From Seriola aureovittata (taxonomy: Eukaryota > Chordata > Actinopteri > Carangiformes > Carangidae): DNA of 64,000 nucleotides. The translations under genes were made by a program, and so were the position numbers. Below the pieces are notes generated by a model. It searched no databases and was not told the DNA's origin. It saw only the letters and a program-made list of their open reading frames with translations. The DNA lies in contig NC_079376.1 of assembly GCF_021018895.1 (NCBI RefSeq), positions 14,881,001 through 14,945,000 on the forward strand, given 5' to 3'. Below, one piece after another: positions 26,001 to 38,089 of this stretch. The first letter of the stretch is position 1; each line of letters opens with the position of its first letter.

Positions 26001-28617
26001 TAATCCAAATTAGCCGAGGGATCCAACTAAAGGGATAAACTTGACAAATTAATATGGATGGTTTACCTCCTAATCCTGTTCATTCTCACCTCCAGCAGTA
26101 TCACAGCAGGGCTCCTCGTCAATGGTCACAGACGCACACCTCCACTGAAGTGAATGGAAGGAACGTGTGCAGCATACTCACCTTGTCTGGGTTGTTGAAG
26201 ACGTCACTGCGTAGGTCTCCGTCCAAGAACTCGTTGAAGTAGGTCATCAGACGCTGAGCCTCCACAGCCCTCTGCCGGGGTGTGTTCACCCCTTCCAGCT
26301 GGTCGCCAAGGTGACAAACCTTGGTGGCCACATAGCTTATATGCTCGTCTAGTTCTTGGAAATGCTGAAAGGCCACCTGAATTGATACAGAACAGTGGAG
26401 ATATGGAGTAAAGATTAAGAAATTCTGATGCAATTAATGATAAATATATTTTAAAGCTCAAAGACATTCAGGTAGGTGTTGATGTTATCGGTTATATTTT
26501 ACCACACAACACACCTGGTTGCTTCTCTGCAAGTCTTGCACTTTGTGGGCAAATTCCTTTGCCTCACGATGACACTGATGCTCAAGCTTTTCCACCCGCC
26601 GCTGGATCCTCTCATCCAGTTGCTTCAGCTCTTCTATGTGGTTCTCAAACTCCTCCAGCAGCCTAACACAAAGGAGAGAAAGTATGTAGATCCAGTAAAA
26701 AAATCATCAAACATCAGGTAAAACACACAAATATTGCTCTTACTCTTGAGGAGTAACTGCAGAACACAAGGTTAAATCTGTCCCACTGACCTCACAGTTA
26801 TAGTTAATAGATACAGAATAGCACCGGATGCTTAATTCCTGGGTGCCCAGACTTAAGAAGCTCTGGGAACTAGCAGCTTCGTCAGCTGCATTTTAAGTGT
26901 CATCAGGACTGCAGAGCAAATGTTCTAAGTCAGCACCACATTTCACAGAGTAGGAAACATCCCAAAATGATGAGTGTATAATCTCTTGACTAATTCCCTC
27001 AGCACTGGCTACAGCTTAAAGACATCTCCCATCCCTTCCCAATAGACACTCATTCCCTGGTTGGTGACTCACAGTATGGTGGCCTCCACAGATATGTTGT
27101 CTCTGACTCCTCGCTAAGAGCTTCCGAGGAGGTGGTGGCAACAGTTTTGTGAAGGAAGTAGATAAGGCAGGATGGATCTACAGTACAGTTAAACTGTTAT
27201 GGCATTTTTGCTTACGAGATGTAACTTGGTCCCCAAGTGTAAACACAACAACAAGCAGTGAAAATACTATGAAAAAAAAATTATTTCTCAAACCCAACCA
27301 TCAAAAACTAAATGAGCATGGAGGAGACCAAGATGAGCTTTCGTAAGTGTAAAAGGACTAACACCGTTACATTTAGAGTATTTATCAAGTTGATAGTGGC
27401 AGCAGTAAATGAAGAAATCATCATTTATATTAAAAGATTTTCAATTTAATTTCAATTTAATTGTTTTCCAGTGAACTTTCTGAAACCAAATTCAAAAATG
27501 GGCATCTTTGCGCTTGATCCCTTCAGAAGTTATCAACAAGTACGATATTGGAATAACGTGCACAGTGATAGGCATTTTCTGGTTAATTAACATTACATGA
27601 CCTGATCTCAGCATCTAATCAACCTAGGTGAAAATATGAAAAGCTGGGGCATGAATTACATTGTGGAACAGGCCAGAAGGACAGTATGAAGTCATACCAA
27701 GATGTTGCATTGTTATGGAGATGATTCCACTAGTAGTGGACAGGAGTAGAAAAGCCGTGTTGCATATTAAGAAGTTATAATACTATAAATTCATGAACAA
27801 AGCATCTTTCTGAGAACTGAGTTTGTTACTCCTATAAGTGTTCCAGCTAAATTTACATGCAAGAAAATAAAGTTCAATGGCTCTGAGAGCAGTTTACACA
27901 GAAAAGTATCTGTCTGTTGTTCATTTTCAAAACAATGCTCTTGACTTGTTAACACCAATGTTTTGTTTTTAAACTAATAGAGCGCAGAAATGTATTTAGT
28001 GGGCAGGTACCACATTTGCAGTGATACTGTCACAATACAAGGTTAAAACCTGGGGTATGGGATTCCACTGAGCTACTGCCTCAGATTCATGAGCAATTTA
28101 AATATGTGCTGCAAATGTTATTAAAAAGCTCCTACAGTACCTTTTGGGGTCAAATGCCTCAGCTCCTCCTTTGGAGCCTCCTCCAGGAGTCCTCCATGCC
28201 AACCTTTCAATATACTCATCTGCGTCAAAAGGCTCCTGGGGGAGAGAAAGTGTGTGCTGCTGGTTAAATACGATCAGCCAAACACTCAAGTTATTAAAAT
28301 TATTATTATTGGTAAAAGCACACAACCGGTAAGACGTTAACGGGACAATGCAAACTAACAGCCAATAACATTGTCATTTCCTCGATTTATAGGACTCTAA
28401 ATATACAGTAATCGACCTGCTTTCTGTGTAGTCTTTTACAACATGACGCCAACATGTTCCCACCTGTGAGTAATTATTAATCCTTAGTTACACACTGAGA
28501 GGATGAATAAAGACGGTACCGTTAAGCTACCGTTACCGATAGTTAGCAACCTAGCTAACCTGACAGCTAACACAGCTCCGGTCATTTTACCTCGAACAGC
28601 TGAGCAGTTGTCGCCAT
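20008..28617 (-). CDS. exoc5: Exocyst complex component 5 (Sec10), 18 coding exons
   Basis: Sec10 subunit of the octameric exocyst, which tethers secretory vesicles to the plasma membrane and is needed for ciliogenesis and polarised delivery. Coding exons in transcript order: 28591-28617, 28141-28235, 26515-26662, 26182-26376, 24673-24737, 24413-24441, 24164-24273, 23958-24002, 23722-23862, 23554-23636, 23248-23457, 22980-23127, 22753-22861, 21718-21838, 21505-21591, 21270-21378, 20880-21095, 20008-20196. All have AG/GT borders and the phases close, giving 708 aa, the length of human EXOC5. Recognised stretches include the start MATTAQLFE, YIERLAWRTPGGG, a coiled-coil-like segment (about residues 45-95), FQELDEHISYVATKVCHLGD, QRRGEIGRMREVAAVLLHFK, MDGKNVDTVLTELGVRFHRL and the C-terminal DYRSARLGRHFS, closely matching vertebrate EXOC5. 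No frameshift or internal stop was seen. It is head to head with ap5m1. The 3' UTR must lie below 20008; I found no clear AATAAA there. Confidence 0.97.
20410..20480 (+). repeat. Fragment related to the 55.2-kb repeat family
   Basis: GATTAGTCGATTAATTGATC and ATCAGCAGAAAATTAA resemble the TCGATTAAT core of that family. It is in exoc5 intronic DNA between 20197 and 20879. Confidence 0.4.
24770..24860. repeat. GA-rich tract in exoc5 intron
   Basis: Imperfect GA repeats about 35 bp upstream (transcript sense) of the exon acceptor at 24737. On the transcribed strand it is CT-rich, so it may form part of the pyrimidine tract. Confidence 0.8.
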
Positions 28618-28991
28618 GTTCAAGATTCAGCTGGCGGCGTAGTGAAATGCAATTCAGGAGAAGGAGCTCAGTGTCGGCAACACCGCCGACTTCCACATCG
28701 ATTTGCTGATTTGGTACAGTTTTGCCCTTTGTTGACAGCTAGCTGGTTAGCAGTCCAGCTTCCTGTATGGGAGAGTAGGGTGGGGCTAGCTGCGTGCAAG
28801 TGCGCAAGCGCGTATGTCGGCTGATTGGTGGTTGTTGTCACATGAAACAACAGCAGGAAGTTGGTCGCTGCGTTAGTATAATTCACACAGCCAGGATTAT
28901 TTGAATTCAGCAATTGTATGACAAAATGTGATTATTGACATGTGTAAATCAGAATCTTCCATTATTTGAGGACTTCAGTGCAGCAGGACAA
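28618..28991. promoter_or_regulatory. Shared bidirectional promoter and 5' UTRs of exoc5 and ap5m1
   Basis: Only 374 bp separate the two start codons, which face away from each other, so both 5' UTRs and both core promoters must lie here unless an upstream non-coding exon exists. Visible sites are TGCGCAAGCGCG at 28801-28812, one mismatch from the palindromic NRF1 consensus; an inverted CCAAT box (ATTGG, 28824-28828); and GTCACATG at 28837-28844, an E-box of USF/TFE type. There is no TATA box at a useful place. Housekeeping genes commonly have this layout. The function of the individual sites is inferred. Confidence 0.8.
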
Positions 28992-31900
28992 ATGAGCGTG
29001 CGTGCTTTGTGGATTATTTCTCACGAGAAGGGAGAAAATGTGTCGATACGCTTTTCAAGGTTTGATAATTGATCTCATTGATACACTTCCCGTTAACTTT
29101 AATACAGAGGAATAGAGCAGCGGTATGGAGTCATAAAACCTCTGCCGTCACACTGCTGGCGGGCTGCTGTGTGTTATAATGTCTTGTGTCTCACCCAACA
29201 GGAGGTTCTCCACCGTGGAGCACCGTGCGAAGCGCCTGGCAGGTTCCTCATATGTAGCAGTCCCAGAGGAAAGCACTGTACTGCAGCTCCTGCTCACTGA
29301 GCTGGGCCTTTCACACTCGGACAAGTCTTACGTGGCTCTCAGAGATGATTGCCTTCACCGCCAGCGGTCACCAGCCCTGGAGCTGCGTGTGGATGGTCCT
29401 GGAAAGGGGACACTTTGGCCGGTGTTGGCCATCTCACAAGGGCCTCTTATCCTGGCTTGCCTGTCTTTAGTGGATGTCCCTCCTGAGCCACGGCCACCCC
29501 TTGCCAACCTGCTGTCTGTCTCACAGGGCCTCACGTTCCTGGAAGGCCTGCAGACTTTTCTCCTCGGCTCGGGGAGTAAGCCTGATGGTGAGGGGCTGGT
29601 TTCTCGCCTGGCAATGCTGCCCTCTGTGCTCCTGCAGGTTTGTCCACTTGGCACACCCCTGGATGTGCCAGTACTGGGGGCACCTGCTACGCCCACAATG
29701 CCCACACCTGCTGGGAACCAGAAGCAGCCGGCCTGGAAGACTGGGCTCCACCGCGGTCGGGCTGTTGTGAATGTAGCACTGATAGAAACAGTACGCTCCA
29801 TGCAGTATGGCAACCACAGCAGACAGGACCTCTGGGATGTTTTCGGCACGGTGACGTGCAAAGTAAGTTCACAGTGGAAAGGAAAGCAAATAATGTTATA
29901 CAGTAAATCTTTGGCTGTTTACTAACTTTTCCTTTATTCAACATATTTTTTTCCCCTCGTCTTTCAAAAGTGTGAAGTGGAGGGAGTACTCCCAAATGTG
30001 ACAGTGACCCTCACACTGCCACCAAATGGTTCTCCGCTGCAGGACATCCTGGTGCATCCCTGTGTCACCTCGCTGGATTCTAGTATCCTGACTGCCAGCA
30101 GCGTAGATAACTATGATGGCTCAGCTTTCTCTGGGCCATATAAGTTCCCCTTCTCTCCTCCTCTGGAGCCTTTCAGACTGTGCAGTTACACATCTCAGGT
30201 AGAGGACATACAACTCCTACTTACATACTTCTAATTCCACACATTAGTATTGCTATGTTAACTTTTCCAATTTGATCGACAGGTTCCTGTTCCCCCTATC
30301 CTTGGATCCTATCAACTGAAGGAAGAAGAGAACCAGCTGCGTGTGTTGGTAACCCTCAAACTTCACGAAAGTGTGAAGAATAGCTTTGAGTACTGTGAAG
30401 CACACCTGCCCTTCTTTAACAGGTAAACAGCAAAAGATGAGAGAATTATTTTGATGGGAGAACTCATAAGTTTGTGTTTCCTGTTAGAGCAAAGAGGTTT
30501 GGTGCGTCATTATCCGTGTCATCTTTGAGTTAGCTTGTGATCTTACCAGCTAATTAAAGGTAGAGGTCTCTTCGATCAAAACACTTTTAACATCAACTTT
30601 ATGTTATGGCAAACTAAATACAGACACTTCTTTAGGATGCCATTCTGGTTTAAGAGCCTCAAAATCAAAACGTACAGATATGGAATATGGATAATTAATG
30701 AATGTAATTTTCAAGTAGGTTGAACAATCTTTTTAAGTACTGATGTCCACATTCCCTAGTTATTCCAGAAAAACAATCTGAAATCACTTCCAGCTTGTTA
30801 TAAAAAAAGACTATGAATGATATAATTCTTTATTTTACAGTAACATAAGAAACGTCAGGGATTATCTTTTTTTTTTTAAATCTTTTGCTGAGAATTTTTG
30901 CCTTAATTTAATATTAAACAGAACCTTCCTGCATCTTCATTTAAGCTGCACAGTTTTCTCTGCAAAACACCTGTCCTGGTCTCATGACAGTGCACTAAGT
31001 AACTCACCTTAGATAAATAAAGTGTTTCTCCAACACCTAGATCTCAAACAACCATGTGATAAAATACTCTCGCTCTTTACACAGAAACAACCCTTTTAGC
31101 ATTTATCATATCAGCAGACGATTCTACTTTCAGGTTCTCACATTAAATGCACTTTAAGAACATTTGTCCCTGTGGGCTTTTCTTACAGGCTGAAACTCTC
31201 TAATTTTAAAAATGGTCCAATCAAGATAAACTTCTTCTTCTGTGTCAAATCTGCTTTCATTACTTGCCTCTGAGTTAATATCTCTATTTAAAACCCAGAT
31301 GAATGAGGTTGAACCTATGAAATTTGATAATTGTTATAATAATAGTTTTTGGAACTGAAAAGTACAGCAAAGTAAGTTCAGCATGGTTTGTAATAATTGT
31401 GATTAATGACCGCATGTGGGCTGTGTGTGCCTTGCGTAGGGATCAGATGGGGGTTGTGGATATGAAGGTGAGCTCCGGACAACTGGATGTTTCAAAGGAG
31501 AAGAACCTGCTTGTCTGGACCCTGGGTAGGCACTGCGCACCAGAGCATGAGTGTAATAAAAAAAAACACTCACAGTCTAACTTCAGCTGTATATTTGAAA
31601 AAGAAACTAACATGTAGATTTCTCTCACTCATATGCAGGACAAAAGTTCCCTAAATCTCGTGAGGTCACGATGGAGGGCAGGATCACCTTCTCTGGACCA
31701 GCGCCAGGACCTACTGACCCCCTATGCACAGAACTTACAGCTTACCTCAAAGTAAGTTAATATGTGTAGTGATAATCTATATCTCTGGTCTTAATGTATT
31801 GACCATCTTAATTGTAGGACTCATGACACATGATCAGACTCGTTCATTTACAGCTACAGCATGTCGCAACAACTTTTCAACAGCTACGGGATCTATTATC

Positions 31901-32215
31901 ATTAGGTTGTTAAGTGATTAACACATCCACCGTTATCCTCACAGCTGTATTTCAAGGTGCCTGACATGACGCTGTCTGGATGCTGTGTGGACCAGCATTC
32001 AGTGCAAGTTTATTCCTCTGCCAAACCACGGATTGTAACATGTAAGCTCACAATGTTTTATATCAAAATGTTTTTTGCCGTGTACACGTTCCCTGAAAGT
32101 AAAAAAAAAAGCTCTGTCTGTCTTATTCTCAGCCCGAGAACTTCAATCCAAAGAGTACTTCATATGGAATTCAACAGGTACCGCGCCGGTGTCCTCTGGG
32201 CAGGTGATGCTGTAG
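28992..32215 (+). CDS. ap5m1: AP-5 complex subunit mu-1, 8 coding exons
   Basis: Medium (mu) subunit of the AP-5 adaptor complex, which works with the SPG11/SPG15 proteins on late endosomes and lysosomes in retrieval to the Golgi. Exons: 28992-29059, 29202-29862, 29971-30198, 30283-30422, 31440-31525, 31639-31751, 31945-32041, 32133-32215. The phases close to 491 aa; human AP5M1 has 490. The start [14 protein letters not shown] lies in the first exon, and the codon AGG is split across the first intron to continue as [12 protein letters not shown]. The N-terminal half (about residues 1-200) is longin-like. The mu-homology domain begins near KQPAWKTG and contains [55 protein letters not shown] and [19 protein letters not shown]. 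The last exon ends ...[20 protein letters not shown] before TAG at 32213-32215. No break was seen. It is transcribed away from exoc5 and toward ccdc198. Confidence 0.96.
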
Positions 32216-34900
32216 CATGGATCCATAAAAAGTCGCTCGGTGGAAAGGTGCACTGGTCACTACATAGTAACCGGACTGAGGACCCTGTCGAGTACATTCG
32301 GTGATCCAGACTGGATATGTGACCCCACTAAATTCATTTGTTACTGTCTAGTTGTTGCTGGAGTGTCACAAATGATAGAAAACTGAAAGACCAGTTAAAA
32401 TGGATTATATATATTTTACATGTTATCTAATATTCACATGTAAAAATAATTTTGCCTTCACTCAGGACAGATCACAATGTGCAAACTTTGACTGGCAGAA
32501 GTATTGATTTTTTGGTGGATAGCTACTTAAAAAAAAATACCTGCCCCTGTAGTCCAACTTCTTTCATCCCCCAACCTTCCCCCTCCCTCAAATTTATCCC
32601 ACTGCAGACACAAGGGCCACCCCTCGCTCTGACAGTCCCACTTCAGTGACTCTCCATCAGCCGGATAATTAGCAGCTGGGACCTTGTCATCAGCTGTTGT
32701 GGGCCTGGAGGAGCGGGGCGGCTGGGCTGTGAAAGGCCAGGCTGCTCTGGCCAGTGTTTTGGCTACAAAAGGCTCCTCTTTTAGAGCTGGCAGGAGTCCT
32801 TACCCCGACCAATCACTCACCCCCACCTCTTTTGACCCCATCCCCGCCCTGTCAACTAGTGGTTGGTTCAAACACACAGCCTCTCCAACCAGACTGTGAC
32901 TGAGCGCTGACCCTCTGGACCTCTGAGACTTTGAAAGCAGCCGGTCCCATTCAGACCTGCCTAATTGGCGAAAAAGTCACAAGGACGGTAATGGTTGGGT
33001 CGCCTCTTAAGGTTGCAGAGGTGCTTTAACTCAATTAATGTAAAACTTGAAGTGTTTGATTTTGATCTTTATTGCTATCACACAATTGTCAGGGTCGACC
33101 TCCCTTTATCTTTAATTAGTTATATAGAAGGTATTTAAAGAGATGCATTGAGGTTCAGACACTTTTTCACAGTTTACCATTATGTTACCTGAACTATGAT
33201 GAGTTACTCACTAACTCTGTTACATTTCTGCCACGTGAGCTCCACCTCGGTGTATTAAGTTGAATGAATAACCAGCCGATGAAGGGTTAAATCAGAGAAG
33301 ATTGTGCCCCACTATGTTGCAGCAGCCAGACTCCTCTGAGTGCCCTCATTGTCTGCTGTTGGCCTCTTGTGCCCCTTGCTGGTCCAAATGCTACATTCTC
33401 ACGTGGATTTCCACTCAGAAGGCTGACCATGACCAATCCTCTGTCAATTGGAACCAATTGCTCACACGGCATCCTTCACCTTCTTTTTATGTAGCAGTAC
33501 AGAGTGGCAGACACCAAGACCTCTCGGCTCTCCCCCTCCACGATGATTTGGCTTTAAGGCCCAGTGTGTGTGGCTAGCGAACTGGAAAAGGAGAAGTTTT
33601 TTTTTTTTTTTTTTTGAAGACTTTGGCCACTCCAAATCTCTTCAGTATCCCAATATGTGGTCAGTCTGGCTCCTCAAGTCTGCAGTCACCGGCCTCTCAC
33701 TGGCAGACTTTGCTTTGTTGATTGAATGGCTTGCTAAGTAGATGGACTCGTTTTAATGTGTTGCTCTGCTCCAGTGCCTTCAGCCCATACCTTCGGGCCT
33801 TTAATTCTGTTGTGCTTCTCAGATTCATTCATTTTTTCCATCATGGTTTACTCTTGTATACATGCATACAGTAAAAGAATTAACACTTAACACAAACATC
33901 ACATGGGCCAAAATAAATTTTGTGAAAGTAAAACAGCAGTGTGGATCGTCATAAATCATGTTAATGCATCATGAGGTGGCATAGCTGTAAGTGCTCAAAA
34001 TGATCTTTGATACCGACAGATTTTCCATAACAAAACATTTACTACACCATTATAAAAAACCACAGCTGTCGTCCATTGAACTATGGGAGCTGACTTCACT
34101 GTGTCTCTCAGCCCGATAATGACACCCAGTGGTAGAGTACAATATAGCTCATGTTAGACAGCTCAGATCTCTTTAAAACAGTCCACTGCACATTTCTTCT
34201 ATTGAAATAGTTCCACTGAACCACTGCCAGATAATCTTTGCTGATTTAATTCCTGTCCAGCCCTCTGCTGTGTGATGTGATCCTCGCAGTGTTCATCTAA
34301 CACACCGTGCCTGAGGACCAGGCTTTTTGTAGGCCGCTGTGGCCCCAGGTGTTTGGTACGAGTCCAGTTCCTCTCAGCCTCTCTACACCCTCTAAGAGCC
34401 AGCCTCGGGGAGAACACTTGAAGAATGATTGGTGCAATTAGCAGTTTCCCGTTCTCGGTCTAATTATTCTTCAAGAGCCACAGATCTTCTCATATAATGG
34501 GATATCTTTGGATGCTGGAGGATTCTTTTGTGCTCATTTCTATACCAAATGTCCAATAATAGAGCAGAAGCCTCAAAGCTCACTGATTTCAATTCCTTTC
34601 AACTCTTTGCACTGAATATAAAGTTTATTTTTGGATGTTTGCTGACAGTATTGTAGGAAGGCTAAATGTGCATCAGATTCTCTGTCACAACAGCAAGTTT
34701 TCTCACTTTAGTGTATCACTGTCACCTGTAGAGGGCACCATAAACTCAGTCATGCAGGGAATATGTCCTGAACATCATGCAAGTTGATTTGATGGCATTA
34801 CCAACTATACGACGCACTGACCATAAGTCATTAATTCATATTGCCTGACCTGATGTTTTAACTCTGTTCTGATCAAGATAACTAAATGCAAAAAGTGCTC
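32216..34900. other. Intergenic between convergent ap5m1 and ccdc198
   Basis: No coding exon recognised on either strand. In human this interval carries NAA30; none of the GNAT acetyltransferase motifs of that protein can be read here. A poly-T run lies at 33598-33615. The segment 32560-32990 is GC-rich unique sequence with a CCAAT box and CTACAAAAGG, possibly regulatory. Confidence 0.6.
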
Positions 34901-36918
34901 TTACTCCATCTCATGGTCCCAGATCCCTCTTGTATCTCTCATCCTCCCTGTCTGACAGCCTCTGCCAGGCTCAGGCCACATCCAACTGTCTCTCTGTGTT
35001 TTACCCCTGTCCTCTATTCTCTCTATTCCCCTTTCAGCTGTCCTTGATACATTTCTGTCCATAAACCGTCCCCTTTGTCCAGTTTGTTGAACAGTTCTTT
35101 CCTCATGTCTGTTTTTGAGACCTTGAGCTCCATCACTCTGGATCCCATCTGCTGCTTTGCACAGGAGCAGTTTTTTGGGCCGGCAGAAGGAAGAGATCGG
35201 AGGAAGAGGTGTTTGCTCCAGAAGGCAGGTGGGGTCCAGACTTTCTCCTGTGGTCTCATCCCAGAAGATGTCCCTCTCTGTGGGCCTCCTCACAAGTTTC
35301 AGCCTCTGAATCCCCTCTGTATTTGGATCTCCGAATAAAGGTCCAAATGAAAGAAGCAGACGATCAATAGATCACATTCAGTTAGACTTCAGTTAGACTT
35401 TGTCCCAGTTGGTAAAATGATCATTTATGTTCCTACCATTGACTGTGTAGACAACCTTATGTCTTCCATGCTCTCTGGCTTGTCGAAGGTGAGCTCGACG
35501 ACGCTGATAATCCTGTCGAGTTAGAGCTGTCTGGGCCTCCAGAAATCTTCCCTAGAAAGGCCAGAGTCATAAGAAACCAGAGGTAAGTAGTAACTAAGTA
35601 AGTGACTAAATACATTTACTCCAGTAGTGTACTTTAAGTACAATTTTGAGGTATTGTTTCCATTTTATGCTTCTTTATACTTCTATTCTTTACTTACACT
35701 TCTATTGCTTTTACTTGTAATACTTTAAGTGCATTCAGGTGATAATACTTATGTACTTTTACTTGTGTAGGATTTTGAACACAGGCCAAAAAGAGTATTT
35801 TTATAGGCCTACTGTTGCGTTGGTACTTTAACTTAAAGGGTCTGAATACTTATTCCACCACAGCAAGAAGCACACATTCACACATTCAGGAAAGCGTTTT
35901 ATCTGTAGATTAAAATGCATACTACTTAAACATAAACATAGTAAACATTGTGTCCTATAGACAGAAGTGGATTTAAAGTGAACCCTTATATAAAAGTATC
36001 ATATGACTGTCAAGACTAAACTTTTCTTTGTGTCTGCGAGTGTGTATCTAATAGAGGGGTCTTTTCTGTTCCCTGTACCCTGAAAATAGATCCCATTGAG
36101 GGCAAGTCATGGCTGTAGACCACCCTACTTTCCACTCCACCGGCACTTTAATCAGATCCACTGGGACAGGAGGGGCCCACACTCACAGCTGCCTCCCTCA
36201 TTCTTTCCACCCATCTTCTCTCTCCCTCTCTCTCTCTCTCTTTCTTTCTCTCTCTCTCTCCCTCTCTCTCTCGCTCTCTCTCTTTCTCTTTGTCTCTGAA
36301 GCACCACTGCACACTTTAATTTTCCCACAGTGTAAAAATATATGATCTGAATTATAGATGTTATAGATGCACTTCATCTCTTGTTGATTGTCCTGATGCT
36401 TTACCTGAATCATTCTGCCGGTGCCAGAGAGTCCTGTCTGGCCGGTTGTAGAAAACTGGTGGACACCCCCATCTCTGCAGTCCCTGCCCTACAACAGACA
36501 TCAAAATTCCTCATTGGGTTTCAAAATAGCATGAGGACAGGAATGCTGGGACAGTCAGCAGGGACAGATTTTTCTTTTTTCTTTTTTTATTACCATGGCA
36601 ATTGTGTGGCCAATTTGAAGGGCCAGTGGTTGCAGTGCCTGAGGAGAGATAATGATGCGATGTCTGGGTAAAAATCACAACCAGTTAGAAACAGTGATGC
36701 AAAATTATGCGTGCCAGAGTCCCAGCACAGGACTGAACAGATGAGAAACTTCTAATATGAATCAGGCAGCAAGAATAACCTGTTATAGTAAATAATCTAC
36801 TACTAGGCAGCTGATTTTGCTGCGCTAACCTGGGGTCTTCGTGGTGGGTGAGAATGAATGATGCTTGAATTGCCACTTTGCATTTGTGGCAGGCTTCCTG
36901 CAAAGCATGGTTCTTATA

Positions 36919-36959
<41 letters not shown>

Positions 36960-37286
36960 CATATAGTGTTGTCTAGTATCAAAATGAGTATCACAACACA
37001 GAGTGATGGGTAAAAAGTCTGAGATGAAATGATAAAAGTCTGAGTGGTTTGAAAAATTAGGGACAAATGGGACAAATTTCTACTAACCTGAAAGAGAGGA
37101 AAGAGTTATTTCCTGTTTGAGTGGAGGTAACGTTGTCTTCCTCTGTCCCAAAGATCCTGGTGGCTGCTCCAGGGTGACCGGCAGACCAGGGAGGGTCCAT
37201 TGGGATTTGAGCTGCACCCCGTCTTCTTGTGGACTATTACATGGGGCCACTCTACGTAACCTGGGTCTGGAGCCTGTTGAGCCCAT
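34901..37286 (-). CDS. ccdc198: CCDC198 (C14orf105/FAME)-like protein, 5 coding exons
   Basis: Probable orthologue of vertebrate CCDC198, a membrane-associated protein reported mainly in kidney whose biochemical role is poorly known. Exons in transcript order: 37088-37286, 36830-36897 (68 nt), 36405-36488 (84 nt), 35437-35551, 34901-35328. All use AG/GT and the phases (1, 0, 0, 1) close to about 297 aa; human has 296. Evidence for identity: the start MGSTGSRPRLRRVAP parallels human MGxxxSKxxLRVxKVAP, with glycine 2 fitting N-myristoylation. LPPLK is shared with human LPPLQ, SSIIHSHPPRRPQ aligns with human TSIIKRHPPQRLQ, and RMIQGRFLEAQTALTRQ with RVITSGRLLSQREAR. The last exon (about 143 codons, polar, Arg/Glu rich, IFWDETTGESLD) is poorly conserved, and I cannot match the usual human C-terminus. 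Its acceptor could instead be four codons downstream (exon start 35316). Position between ap5m1 and slc35f4 on the minus strand agrees with human synteny. Confidence 0.78.
35595..35865 (+). repeat. Dispersed teleost repeat in a ccdc198 intron
   Basis: Contains ACATTTACTCCAGTAG, TTTAAGTACAATTTTGAGG, TTACTTGTGTAGGATTTTG and GAATACTTATTCCACCA, the sequence pattern of a well-known perciform interspersed repeat. It sits between the exons at 35551 and 36405. Confidence 0.65.
36213..36290. repeat. (CT)n tract in ccdc198 intron
   Basis: Imperfect CT repeat between the exons at 35551 and 36405. Confidence 0.9.
36923..36957. repeat. (CA)n microsatellite in ccdc198 intron
   Basis: CA run of about 35 bp, 25 bp upstream in transcript sense of the 68-nt exon that begins at 36897. 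Confidence 0.95.
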
Positions 37287-38089
37287 TGTCCTGCTCTCTG
37301 TCCAAAGGCTGTCACGCTACAATACTAACTTTTGCTCCAGTGAAAGTGAGATAAGTCTTAAAGTTATTGAATCTTTCTTCAAGTTGGGTGTTAATTCATT
37401 AATAATCTCACCTTTTCAGTGTCTTCTCATCAGTCACACAGAGGTTCTGTCACTGTAGGTCCACTGGTGTTGTTGACCTATCCCATGTGGAAAATCTAAA
37501 AAAGTTTTGGCATCTTCTATAAAAAACTTGAAGTTACAGAATAACTTCACCCACAAATTTGGCTGTTCAGCTTTCTCTGTTTCCAGGATAAACTTAATGT
37601 TTGTCCTGAAGCATCTCTGTCTGGTGCCAAAGTACAAATGCAATAAACACTTTTGGTTGTGGTTAACAGAGTTGATGCGTACTCCATCCCTGCCTTCATA
37701 CTTGACTTTCTCATTATAATGAGCAATGTTTCTATGGCAACTCTCCCTACAGGTTACTCTGTAACACAAAAGTTAATGCTTGAAAGAACCTGTCATTTTC
37801 CTGCACCCCCTTCCCTATTGGAAAGCCCAGACGGTCGAGAATGAGGCAGGTTCTTTAGGAAATTGTTAACTGAGTGAAAAATGAGACTTCACTAGTGTTC
37901 AGCAAACCACAGTGGGAAGACAAACACTGTTACAGAAGGTGGGTCATATTGTATTGAATGCCAAGCTGTAGTTTTATCATCCCCCTCGTTACTGTACATT
38001 GTATCCTCATTGGTTGGCTTAAAAATGTGACCTCTGTTGGTCTTTACTGGTTCAGTTTGTCCGTGTGTGGTACAGATAACATGGTGATT

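Noticed and set aside
29355..29861. 168-codon minus-strand open frame
   Set aside because: Antisense shadow of the large ap5m1 exon 29202-29862, which has clear AP5M1 homology.
32684..32899. TATA-like CTACAAAAGG with a 71-codon frame
   Set aside because: No recognisable protein, no splice sites and no convincing start region. Kept only as possible regulatory DNA.
36405..36488. Reading the 84-nt ccdc198 exon in phase 1 directly after the 37.1-kb exon
   Set aside because: That frame fails to continue into 35551. With the 68-nt exon included, the phase-0 reading closes the whole gene and aligns with human text.
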